Source: Atherix ibis
Taxonomy: Eukaryota; Arthropoda; Insecta; Diptera; Athericidae
DNA: 64,000 nucleotides
NCBI GenBank assembly: GCA_958298945.1
Contig: OY282610.1
Span: 37,517,667-37,581,666, forward strand
Reading direction: 5' to 3'
The position numbers and the translations under genes are program-made. The notes beneath the pieces are model-generated. The model was not told the DNA's origin. It was given only the letters and a program-made list of their open reading frames with translations, and did no database searches. The stretch's first letter is position 1. Every line of letters begins with the position of its first letter. This document shows, in pieces, positions 24,291-34,899 of this stretch.

Positions 24291-24829
24291 CCAACTCTTA
24301 GAGGTGATTCCATAAAATGCTATTTTCCAATCTATTTAAAATTTCTACCGTGTATTTATTAGTAAAACGACTTAAAGTCAGTATTAAAAATGATAGCTAC
24401 AAATATCGATGAAAATTTTCTCTTTACATTAGTCACTAGTAAAATCACAATTTATTGATTTTTTACTATAGAAAAGAAACTGTCGTCAAAAATATGCGCA
24501 GTCATATTTTCTGACAGGCGTGTTAGTTACTCTGGCTATTTTTGTTTTTCTTTTTATTTTTTTTGTTTAACATAAAGTAAAATTGATTATAGAATATTTC
24601 GATTTTGAAAATTTCCCATTCGTAGAGGTATTTTTTATTTATTAGAATTATAAGTAATTTTTACATAACATAAATTATTACATAAAAAAAACTGCAAATT
24701 TACCAAAGATCCTTTTTTTACTGAGCCAAAGCATATTTTTGCTCTTAAAGCAGCAAAAATCTGATTTTTATTTAGGAATAATAAGAACGCATATTAAAAT
24801 AATGATTTTTAGTTGGAAAATTATTAATT
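24291..24829. other. AT-rich intergenic DNA, no gene seen
   Basis: Unique-looking AT-rich sequence between a mariner relic and a LINE 3' fragment. No motif was recognised. Confidence 0.5.
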
Positions 24830-25175
24830 ACTTATGCTAAATTTAGTCATTCTAGAAAAATGTCCTAAGCCCACAAGAGACAGAAAAGTACTTTTATGCA
24901 ATACACTTCTAAAAACAATATGGACTTACAGACTAAAATTTGGTGGCACAACTAAACCTTCCAAATTCCATCAAAACCAATCCCGTTTCGATGCTCCCCT
25001 TCATGTTTTAAATAGTGCTATTCATCGGGATCTTTAAATATATCCTGTCCCCTTCTGTGAGAGCTATCCTCCATAACTTTCCCTAAAAACACTCATCGAT
25101 GAGCATATTTACTCCCACTAATCCTTAATGTTAATCAATACTATTATCATAATCTGTTTGTTTATATATTTTACT
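24830..25175 (+). mobile_element. Jockey-like LINE 3' fragment
   Basis: Encodes VLLCNTLLKTIWTYRLKFGG, the post-catalytic LLKPIWTYG segment of jockey-like reverse transcriptase, then FDAPLHVLNSAIHRDL. The latter matches the end of the coding region of the 16,590-18,390 copy (DAPFYVRNTVIHRDV). The untranslated part that follows also resembles that copy (TAATCAATACTATTA) and ends near an A run at 25,180. It is a short, 5'-truncated insertion. Confidence 0.8.
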
Positions 25176-25556
25176 TGTAGAAAAAAAAATTATAGAAAAA
25201 ATATCTAAAAACTAAGAATTTTTTTTTTTGCTTATACGTGAGCAACTATTTAATGGATTTTGAGCAAATTAATAGATATTAAAAAAAAACTTACCATTAT
25301 TTACAACTATTATCGTTAATTTTAGAATTTTAAGATTTGGAAAAAAGGAGTTTTTATTTTAAAAAATGAAAAATATTTAAAAAAAAAAAAATGAAAAAGA
25401 GAATTTTTTTGCTTGCGATTGAGCAAATAAAAAGTTTTTCATGAAGAGCGCTTTTCTTTTAAAATTTAAATGAAAATACTCGTAGTTGTATATAAGTTGT
25501 GGTAAATATTTTTAGAGAAAATTGAAAAAAATTAGATACCATTATTATTTTATCAA
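25176..25556. other. AT-rich spacer, no gene seen
   Basis: Long A and T runs and no recognised motif. Confidence 0.5.
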
Positions 25557-26180
25557 AAGGGGATTTCACAACACTTCGTTTTGAGTTAAATGCGGCTCTC
25601 AGAATCTTATTAAATGGAGTACGTGAAGCGTTCAAGTTGTTGGTAATAGCTTCGATAGTAGATCTTCGGTTGAATTAAGTACGATAGTAGGTCTTCGGCT
25701 TCTTATACTGATCTCATTGACCCCAGATGTGCCCACGCCTGAAATAGACCATTGATTTAACGTAGGCCCATAGAAAAAATTCTAAGGACGCTAATTTGTA
25801 TGATCTTGGCGGACAGATGATATCAGCACGTTTCGAAATAACACAAAGTGGAAACTTCGTCTGTAATAAGTTTCTTGTTGCATGTGCTGTCTAGCAAGTA
25901 ATACGATTCTTTTGGAGCTACGATATTGTCCAAATGAGGCTAAAAAGAATTACGACAGCCTCATTTCCGTCATGACAGTCTCATTTCGGACGCAATACGA
26001 CCCGACCAAACGCCTCTTCTAGATAGTAAGTTTTTCTGAATACAAATAAAGCTCCTCAAACCCTTCTAGCTGATCCGATATTTTTTATCCCAGATCCGAC
26101 AGTTTAACTTCTTAACATAACTGTTCAGCCAAAAATATGATTCATCGCTTAAGATGATTTTTTTTTCTAAATCTGGAGTT
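25557..26180 (-). mobile_element. Fossil transposase of a Tc1/mariner-superfamily (DDE) element
   Basis: On the minus strand, reading from about 26,170, the sequence gives KIILSDESYFWLNSYVKKLN followed by CRIW. This is the first-Asp block of a widespread insect DDE transposase family (compare the SDEAHFWLNG...NCRIW wording). Further on, after several stops, it reads RGVWSGRI, and near 25,740-25,800 a frame with PPRSYKLASLEFFLWAYVKS-like residues (third acidic block) followed by MVYF. Frameshifts and stops occur throughout. Terminal repeats were not found, so the edges are approximate. The identification rests on motif order. Confidence 0.65.
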
Positions 26181-27159
26181 TTTTCGACATATTATTTAAT
26201 TATAATATATATTGTAATTTTTTTATATTGTAATTAAATGTTAATTATATGAAAACACGAATTTATAAAAATAACGGTATTATCATTTAAAATGCCAAAT
26301 TAATGAGCTGTTAAATATGTAGCGTACCTATTGAAAAGCCCTTCACTACATTAAAATTTTAGATGGTTTTTTGCTCTCAGTTGTTCGATTGAAATGGAAA
26401 ATTCTAATATTTTTCTAAGTTTCACTATTGAAAACAGTTACTTTTTCTATTTTAATCGAAATTATTTATGCCTTCAATATAGCTATTTTACTATAATATT
26501 ATAGTCTGTTCTAGCCGAATTATTTTCTAAGGACGAAATTGCAATTTTGCTCTTTAAAAATGAGAAATTCATTTGCATATGAAACGATATTTTTTGATCC
26601 ATTGTACTTTCACATTTAACTATACTATAAAAATTATCAGAAAATGCACTTTTTTCATATATTTACTAGTTTTCAGTATTTTGCATATGCAATTTTTTTG
26701 TTTACTTAAAATTACTATCGAATTGTTAAAAGGATTTGGAATGCAAAATATCATTATGTTTTTAATTATACTTATTAGTTCTTATTTGTATATTTGCATT
26801 TTATATTAACGTTTATTAAAAAGTTTTTAATACTAAGAACATATTTTTTTTATAAAGTTTTTTTTATGTCATTTCAATATTTCGGAAAACGTTGCGAGAA
26901 ATTTTCGTAATAGTTTGTTTTTAAAAAAAATTGTGCAACTTCATTAAAAACATAAAATTTAAAAAAATATTTTAAAATAAAATAAAATTTAAAAAAATAT
27001 TTTTATGCAGTTACTGATAATTTTTTTTCCTTAAAAACTTTAAATTAAAATTAAATACTTTACATTCTATAAAATCACTCAAAAAAAAAAAACAATAAAT
27101 AATTATGAGTTAGCAATGAATATGAAAATATAGTTTTTATAAAAAAAAAAAATTATTCC
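26181..27159. other. AT-rich intergenic DNA, no gene seen
   Basis: The 78-residue frame at 26,573-26,809 is a hydrophobic low-complexity AT translation with no standard features of a gene. A short TAAAATTTAAAAAAATATTT direct repeat occurs near 26,955-27,003. Confidence 0.5.
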
Positions 27160-27885
27160 TAATCACCAATTTAGCTTCCGATCAGAATACTCCACAATCC
27201 AACAATGCCATCGTATTATTGATCACATTGCATCCTCTCTTGAGAGGAAAGAATATTACCCAGGAGTATTTTTATATATCTCCGAAGTTTTTGATCGTGC
27301 GTGGTATCCTAGACTCCTCTGGAAACTCAAGAGTTTTCTTCCTTCAACATACGTATACTACCTTATCATAAAATCATATCTTCCCTAACGTCATTTTTAA
27401 GTTAAAATTAACTCAGAATCCTATTCTAGCTGGAGTACCACAAGGCAGAATCATTGGTCCCATTTTATATAATATTTATATCCATGATATCCCATCTAAT
27501 CCCAATACTCTGATTGCTCCTTATGCAGATAATACGGTCATAAATTCTGGTTTAAGAGAAGAAGAGTGGAGGGTAAATGAACAAAAAAGTGCTCACATTA
27601 CTTTCACACTATCCCTTTATAACTTAATAGTAACATGATAGCATAATATGATAAAGTACGTTATTTGGGATTTTACCTGAACAAGAGATTAACATGGAGA
27701 CAAGAACCCGCATACTTGGAGCCACTAGACGTTACTTACAACTTTTCATACTTATTTTAATACAAAATATAATTATAAAACCAATTTGGACATATGGAAT
27801 TGAACTTTCAAATTCAACGAAACGTTCCAATTCCTATCACGTTCAAGCCTTACAATCCAAGTTTCTCCATAAAATTGTTGATATT
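27160..27885 (+). mobile_element. Jockey-like LINE fragment, third copy
   Basis: Starts at the FRSEYSTIQQCHR-like RT motif, followed by a degraded motif A (LYISEVFDRAW), motif B as AGVPQGRIIGPILYNIY, and motif C as PYADNTVINSG, where the second catalytic Asp is Asn. After a deletion it ends in KPIWTYGIELSNSTK and LQSKFLHKIVD. At 27,885 it stops abruptly at the foldback mariner, exactly where the other LINE copy continues with DAPF. It is frameshifted and inactive. Confidence 0.8.
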
Positions 27886-28721
27886 TTGGTACTCATAACT
27901 CTCACTAATGCCGACAAATTCGGCCATTTTGAATATTTAGTTAATTTTTGACAGCTGCTTTGATTGCACGTGTTTTGGCTCGTCTTCGATTTTTGCCCAT
28001 TTTCGAGCAAAAACAGCATCGCATTAAGGAGCTAAGGAGCTGTTGGACTCTGTTCACGACAACCCAAATTTGCTCCAGAGGGTCATACCTGGTGAAAGAA
28101 TTATAGGTTTATGGTTATGACGTGGAAACCAAAGTTCAATCAACCCAATTGATGCTGCCGCACAAGCCAAGACCGAAAAAAGCTCGCCAAGTTAGGTCGA
28201 ATGTGAACGTTTTGCTTAGAGTTTTCTTCGATTGCAGGGGCGTGGTGCATCATGAATTCTTGCCACAGGGTAGAACGGTCAAGAAGGAATATTACCTACA
28301 AGTTACCTATAAGTAATGTGCAAGTTGCGTGAAGCAATCCGCCAGAAACGCCCGGATTTGTGGAAGAACAAAAATTGGCTTCTGCACCATAATAACGCCC
28401 CTGCTCACACATCGTTGCTCGTGTGCGAATTTGTGGCCAAAAACAACACACTAACAATGCCCCAGCCAGCATATTCTCCAGATCTAGCCCCCTGTGACTT
28501 TTTCTTGTTCCCGAAACAGATTCCTTGATCCATTTTTTGGAATGGGCAAAAATCGAAGACGAGCAAAAACACGTGCAAGCAAAGCAGCTGTCAAAAATTA
28601 ACTGAACATTGGTATAAGTGAGAGACATGAGTACCAACATAACGCCACAAAAAAAATCAAAAATCGAATATACGTAACCTGCGAAAATTCAAAATTCGCA
28701 ATACTTTTTGAACAGACCTCA
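27886..28721 (+). mobile_element. Foldback-type non-autonomous mariner, copy 2 (left end lost)
   Basis: The right end TACTTTTTGAACAGACCTC ends just before TA at 28,722-28,723, matching the termini of the 22,975-23,664 copy. The outer left ~90 bp are missing: homology starts at TTTTGGTACTCAT joined directly to the LINE fragment. The inner inverted arm (TTTTTGACAGCTGCTTTG near 27,945 versus its complement near 28,575) is retained. The catalytic remnant lies between. Confidence 0.8.
28060..28528 (+). pseudogene. Mariner transposase remnant of foldback copy 2
   Basis: Reads LLQRVIPGE-like residues (first-Asp region), then YDVETKVQSTQ, KARQVRSNVNVLLRVFFDCR, and EYYLQVTY. After a small duplication that shifts the frame it continues with KLREAIRQKRPDLWKNK. 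The second catalytic position is HHNNAPAH, so Asp is Asn. The third, YSPDLAPCDFFLFP, is intact. It then ends at the same PKQI junction into inverted 5' sequence as copy 1. The N-terminal DNA-binding half is missing. It is inactive. Confidence 0.82.
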
Positions 28722-28723
28722 TA

Positions 28724-31700
28724 TAGAATATACAAAAGATATTTTGTATGAAACAAAATACAGAAAATATTAACTATAAAAATATGTAAAAAGTCCAAAA
28801 AGGAAATAATTATAAACGTTGTTCCAGTTTTAAGATTTTTAACTAATTTAACAGTAAAAACATTTGAAAAAAATTCCATAGAATAGAAATTAATTAGATT
28901 TATATCACTTGTACTATGTTCGAAATTAAAAATGAATGGCAACAAGACGGTAAAAATATAAGCACATCAAGAATTACTACTATTATACTAAGGTGGATGG
29001 ATTTTTTACTATAATTAAATAAAAAATAGAATGCATATTGCTATAAATAAATATATACACTATGAAAAATTCGAATGCCTTATTTTCAGGGCACACTATT
29101 ATTATCTGATTTTCCAGTCCGATTTGAGTTTTAATTTCGGTACCAAAGCATAGTTTTTTTTCCTATACTATTCGATAAGTGGTAGTAGTAGTATTTCGCA
29201 TCTTAAGTATTTAATTGCAAAACAAATGTGCTAGAGACATAAACTTTTTTCTTCTTCTCATATTTTCCCTAGTACAATATTATTATTACTATTACATTTG
29301 GTATTTCTTTTAACTATATTTGTCCTTAATTTTATGCACATTTTGAAATTTTTATCATAACGTTTTTATCTTAATGGTATTCGGTTAGAGAGAAAAAAAA
29401 TCACACGCCGTAACAAATAATTATGAGAAAAGTACAATCAAATAATTTCCAATTCAATTTATTTATTAATTTAGAATTTGTACAAGTCAAGTGGTATATA
29501 CTAATTTTTATATATTGTTTTTTTTTTTTGAAAATTCACAAACATATGAGAGTGTTAATGGATAAAGTGTTTTTGGTTAACTTTATAAAATAATAGATTT
29601 TTTTTTCTTTCTTTTTATTTTAAAAAAGAAGAAGAAAAAAACAACAACACAAAAACAATACGATTTTTCCTTTAAAACCAATGTGAAATATTATAAAAAA
29701 ATTAAATTAAAAACTATTTGAATTACGTAAAAACAATTAACTAACATCTAAATGATGGGATAAAGACAAATGTTTTATTTATAAACATTTAATGTTTAGC
29801 AACATTTTTGATAGAATTCATCCGTGCTAAAGGGTTATCCATTTGATAGTTCTATAAGGTAATTTATTGTTTTGGATAAACATTGCCCTGTTATTCTATT
29901 ATATATAAATTATTTCAGTTAATTTATAATTGCCATTTTATATTAAAGATTATTAGATAATAAAATAGTATGTTAAGTTTTTACAAAATTGGTTAGTCTG
30001 CCGTAGGTACGTTTTTAAACGAGGTAATTTTCGTGATCGATGAGGCTTATTTTTATCAAAAACTTATTATACATGAGGCTTTAATTTCAACAAGAAAAAA
30101 AATGCGCTATAAGCTACAATACAAAGTATAACAAATTTTGGCTTTATTATCCAGAAAATTCCCAAAATGCCTGATGTTGTGATTTTTGTTATGTCATTTT
30201 GGCCTTCAAGATAGTGAAATTAGAGTTTTTCTTATGAAACTATGCAAAAATCTGTATTTTCATAGAAAATTCTTAAATTTAAAAGAACATTTATAGACTA
30301 TGACCGAATTAAAAACGCAATAATTTTTACGTTTTAAATGGCCAAACTACAAGCTAAAATATGCTAGCATTTTTTTAAATGGCCAAACTACAAGCTAAAA
30401 TATGCTAAAATATATTTGAAAATTACTTTTTAAAAATTGACTTTTTATAAAATAATCTCTTAATATAATATAATGGCAATATTTAAAAAATTGAATTATT
30501 AAAATTTTATTATATAAATTTATATAAAAAATAAAGGTTTTTTTAAGTTTACTTTCAAAACTCTAAATTGGATAATATTTTATCACAAAATTCGACTATC
30601 AAATGCCGTCGGGTTTTTAATATTTTTTCAAAATAATTTCTTAAATGAATTTATTAATATTATTAAATTATTATAATTTTTTTTTGTAAAACTCAACTAG
30701 AATTATTAATATTAGATAAATTTTTATATTAGGAATTTAAGGAAACCACAACTCCAGTCGAACAAGAAGGATAATTGAATAATTTTTAATAATAACCACC
30801 AACAAAAAAAAAGTTTGTGTATTTCCTTTTTTTTTTTTTTTTTTTTTTTTTAAATATATCTTTTTTATATAAAAGTTATTTTGAAAAAATTTGTTAAAAA
30901 AAAATTAAAATTAACCAATCATAAACGTTTTTTTTTCTTTTGAACGAAAATTAAATTTGAACGAAACAAATTTCGGCAAATGTTGTAAAGAGATTTTACA
31001 GTGTTTTCATAGTTTATCTTTTTTATTGTTTATCTTTTCATATTTATACAATACAAAATATATTTTTGCAAAAATTACAATATATCCTTGAAGCTGAAAA
31101 GGAATTTGTCCTATTAGAACTGATAATTTAAACTATTGCAATTTTTAACTAATTTCTATTTCATGTGGAAAATTATTGAAGAAATTTTTTTGAATTAAAT
31201 TCACTATCGTTCAAATATAGAAAAGGCTGTATGATAAATTAGTAGCTTTACCTTGATTTTATTAAAAAAAATGTATCTAAAAAATGGTATGCTTTGATGA
31301 TATTTATAAAAAAATTAATAATCAATTAAATTTCTTCATGTCCTTGTAATTTGAGTAAAAAAAATCTACTTCCATCAAGTTGAAGATATCATATTTTTCT
31401 TTATCTACTGTACTTTTCTTTTATAAATTTTAACTTCTTAACATAAAAAACTAAATTTTAAATGTTAAGTTGCAAGAAAGACATCTAATCATATTTTTTT
31501 ACTAGTGCAAGGGCTTAAATGCCATAAAGAGTTAACTAAAGTAAACATTGACTTTTTTAGTTATCGATACATTTGCGTCTATAAACGGAAATTTTATTCT
31601 TTTTACAAAAAAAAAAATAATTTTAATTGCATTTTATATGTATTTAGATATTTTTTTTAATAAACTACAATATTTTTTTTCCAGGTTAAAAATATCTAAC

Positions 31701-32214
31701 AAAAAATTGATGTACACATACTCCATACGAATAAAACGACAAATAATTCCGTTTAGGAGCAGCATCTTTAAATAGTATTCCTTCGTATCCTCATGTCCTT
31801 TTATGTTCATTAAATAACCTGCTTATAACATATCATAACTTGTTGTAGATATATAAGCTTTTAAAATTGAAAAAAATATATAAAAAAATTTTGGACTTAC
31901 CGAAAATATATTTTTAATTCCATTTCGATCGAATTAAGAAATATTTCGATTTGATAAGAATCGGTATAACTACATATATAATTTTTGATAAGACAATTAA
32001 ATAAATAAAAATATTTAAAAGGATTATCCAATATGTAGTTATCTTACACATATATGTAATATAATATTATTCAAATAACAGCCATAAAATTTCTTGCAGG
32101 ATTGGATCCTTGTGAGGATCATATTTTTCGTTGGCTTTTTCGGATATTTCGGGGTGTAATTTGATAATTTCTTAATGAAAGAAAACTCTACAGTTTAAAG
32201 GTTTTTTTTAAAGT
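28724..32214. other. Long AT-rich intergenic stretch, no gene seen
   Basis: About 3.5 kb of A/T-rich sequence with many homopolymers (for example a 26-base T run near 30,825-30,851). A 41 bp direct duplication containing AAATGGCCAAACTACAAGC lies at about 30,335-30,407. Short frames such as 31,548-31,775 are low-complexity. No transposon motif, RNA gene or exon was recognised. Confidence 0.55.
30335..30407. repeat. 41 bp direct duplication
   Basis: AAATGGCCAAACTACAAGCT begins at 30,336 and again at 30,377, followed in both by AAAATATGCTA. The copies look identical over about 30 bp. Confidence 0.85.
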
Positions 32215-32251
32215 TTAGATTAATGAGGTACAGAGGGAAACCTTCAAAAGG

Positions 32252-32288
32252 AACTCGCCTGGAAGACCTTCTACCTGCCAGGCGAGTT
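32252..32288 (-). other. Perfect 11 bp stem-loop in LINE 3' region
   Basis: AACTCGCCTGG (32,252-32,262) pairs with CCAGGCGAGTT (32,278-32,288) across a 15-base loop. It lies just inside the 3' end of the R1-like element, where some LINE reverse transcriptases recognise RNA structure. That role is inference. Confidence 0.6.
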
Positions 32289-32559
32289 ATGCGGGATTTT
32301 TACATCGCTAAAACCTAACCTGTACCTCTACCCTTGCTCTTGGAACGATGGTTCCTCGGCGGCACTCTTTGTCAATACTACTTCGCCGGGGCGTTCTTAT
32401 TTGATATTACTGCTGTCCCGATATTATGACGCCTCGCGGCCTATTCTTCGTACATGGTCCGAAGATCCTTGATTAAAGATTCCGCGTACTCTGCACTCTG
32501 TACCAAGCAGATTGGCTCTTCAGCATGCACTCCACTATGTTTTCTGGACTGATGGAACA

Positions 32560-33600
32560 GTCCCAATTTTTCTCCAGATCTGCCCGTGTCCCCTCGTAGA
32601 AGGGGCATTGGAAGAATACGTGTTCTGCATCTTCGATCACATCGCGGCAGTGATGACAGTTTGGGGAGTCAGTTCGATAAGTCCACCGACCCTTCGTCGA
32701 GCTTATCTGGGATCACCCGATAAGTCCACCGACCCTTCGTCGAGCTGTCCCATCTCTCTTGCCAGAGACGAAGACTCTCGGGTCTCTCCTCTTCACAGAG
32801 GACCGCTGAGAGCCGCTGGACTGATAACATTGTCTTGCGGTATGTTGTTAACTCTAGCGATTTCGCCCACACTGGTGCTCCGTATAGCAGGACGGAGGTA
32901 ACTACAGTTGCCAGTAGTCGCCTTCGGATTTGCGTGGGACCTCCGATATCGGGCATTATCCGCGAAAGCGCGCCCTGTACTGCTGATGCTCTTCTACTGA
33001 CGCTGGAGATGTGCTCCTTGTAGTTGAGTCTGGCATCCAAGACTACTCCTAGATACCGGATGTAGGGTAGCGACTGGATGTCGTTGTCACCTACTCTTAT
33101 GATGATAGTCTCCATTTTCTTCCGGCTACTCACAAGGAGTGCCTCAGTCTTATTTTCCGCCAAAGACAGGTCTGCCGACGTCATCCACTGTCTTATCCTC
33201 CGGATGGTGGTGGAGAATGCGCCTTCCAGTTCCTCCAGGTGTTTGGCTACAACGACAACCGCTACGTCATTCGCGAAAGCCACGAGTGTTGTGTTCGGCG
33301 GTAATTACAGATGGAGTAGGCCGTCGTACATGACGTTCCATGACCCTATACTCCGCTGGTCCATCCTCCGTCTCGTATTGTAGTAGTCGGTCACTAAAGT
33401 ATGATCTGACCATCCTCCGTAGGTAGTAGGGCACCCCCGTGTTCTCAAAAACCTCCAAGACTCGGTCCCAGCGGGCCGAGTTAAACACATTCTTGGTGTC
33501 CAGAGTGACAATGAGGCAATACTTTTTGGAACCGCCTTTCCATCTCTTTCCTGAGATGGCTTCCTTTGCGATGTTCGTGACGAGTTCCAGTTTAAAGGCT
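32560..33600 (-). pseudogene. R1-like reverse transcriptase pseudogene
   Basis: Three lesions are visible. First, motif B (the PQGS box) has been deleted: GPAEYRV joins directly to WNVMYDGLL with a frame change near 33,330. Second, the catalytic FADD box reads AFANDVAVVVV, so the first Asp is Asn. Third, a 43 bp tandem duplication (32,675-32,746) disrupts the frame after the ERWDSSTKGRWTYRVIPD segment. The best open part is 33,283 to 32,669 (204 residues) and includes MTSADLSLAENKTEALLVSS and the YLGVVLD block. It cannot encode active RT. Confidence 0.85.
32675..32746. repeat. 43 bp tandem duplication inside the R1-like LINE
   Basis: CGATAAGTCCACCGACCCTT begins at 32,675 and 32,718 and is followed by CGTCGAGCT in both. 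The duplication is close to perfect and breaks the reading frame. Confidence 0.9.
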
Positions 33601-33610
33601 ACCTACGTTA

Positions 33611-33859
33611 ACGTGTGTGTGTGTTTTTTTTTAAAGTACAAAGGTATCGATTTGCACCATCTTTGAGACCAGTTGAGATTATCAAAGTTTCGAAATTATG
33701 CATTCTGAAAATGTATAATGTTGTGTGGCCTGCGGTGCCGTTTTGTTGAAACCACATATGGTATAGATTCAAATCGTTAAGTTCAGACTAAAATATATTA
33801 GTTATCATTTAATAACTTTAAACGAAAATTTACACAAAACAGTAAATTTTTTTTCCTAT
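33611..33859. other. Spacer with short GT run, no gene seen
   Basis: Contains a (GT)5-6 run near 33,613-33,624. The rest has no recognisable feature. Confidence 0.5.
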
Positions 33860-34090
33860 ATAATAATTTCTTCACAGTCACTTGAGGATTTTTAGAGCCT
33901 CATATATCGTATTATAAGATTATAGCGTTCAGAATTGACGGTAACAGTTTATACTTTTTTATTTCCTAAGAAATGACACTTTCAAACCAAAATGGACACA
34001 AAACCAACTCGGTTTGGATTTCTCACCCATACAATGGCTTCTCTACACTTATTTGAGGATATTTTCAAAGCCTTATTTATGCCAACTTAG
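33860..34090 (-). repeat. Dispersed copy of the 1-690 repeat, reverse orientation
   Basis: CACTTGAGGATTTTTAGAGC at 33,879-33,898, followed by CTCATAT, is the complement of the GAGGCTCTAAAAATCCTCAAG core at the window start. ATTGACGGTAAC matches the complement of GTTACCGTTAAT, and ATGACACTTTC also belongs to the repeat. A more diverged second block (TTTGAGGATATTTTCAAAGC) is at 34,052-34,071. Confidence 0.7.
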
Positions 34091-34899
34091 CTTAGTTGCA
34101 TATCCATTGATAAAAAAATGTGTCTCATCGTTGAAGAAAATCTGTTTCGAAAATGTGCTTACGGAAAAATTATAATTTTTTATAGAAAGTGTTTCCAAGT
34201 TTAATATATCAAATACAATTAGTATTTTTATAAAATAGCAAAATTTTAATTTAGAAAAATTATATTCTATAAAGTATATTTATTAAAAAAAAACAACTAT
34301 TAAATGAAAGCATTTTAAAATTGATATCACAATTTATTTCTATTATTAAAAATTATTTTCAAAAGAAACATAATCAAAGCTTAGTTAAGAAATGGTTTTA
34401 GGAAAAGGGGGGTAAGAGGGGTATGGTATATCGTACACTAAATAATGGGAGCAATTATATAGTCAACTAAAAAAAAAAAGTTTGACTAAAGTAAAAAAAT
34501 ATAATTTTCAAAATCTAAAATATGAATACTAGTAAAAAAATCAAATGAATAACAATCAAGAGAGGGTTTGGGTATGAGGAAGAAATTGTTATTATTGTTA
34601 TTTTATGGTATTTATCTCATGGGAAACGGAAATAGTTAAATTTATAAATCAGGGCAATTTGTAAATATTTACACACTGATTTAACTAACATAAAATGTAA
34701 TAAATTGTAATATTATCGATAAATAAATACAATTTTCTATATAACTAGACCTAGACTCGTATATGGACAATGTTTTTGATTGTTTATATAAAAAGATTAT
34801 TAAATAAATAGTTGAATTTTAGTAAAATTGTAAATATTTTCGTAATAGTGATAATGATAAAATATATATTAACCAAAATGATACAAGGGGCTGGGGTTG
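34091..34899. other. AT-rich intergenic DNA, no gene seen
   Basis: Low-complexity AT-rich sequence, no motif recognised. Confidence 0.5.

Larger units (their letters stand above)
32215..33610 (-). mobile_element. R1-clade LINE fragment (5'-truncated)
   Basis: A GC-rich block that contrasts sharply with its AT-rich flanks. Minus-strand translation gives, in order, ELVTNIAKEAISGKRW and VTLDTKNVFNSARWDRVLEV (RT motif A), then motif C and the thumb region, and then a DAEHVFFQCPFYEGTR zinc-finger-like CCHC tail near 32,560-32,640. This arrangement and wording are typical of R1-clade retrotransposons. A perfect 11 bp stem-loop lies in the 3' region. The 5' half, including endonuclease, is missing. 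Confidence 0.85.
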
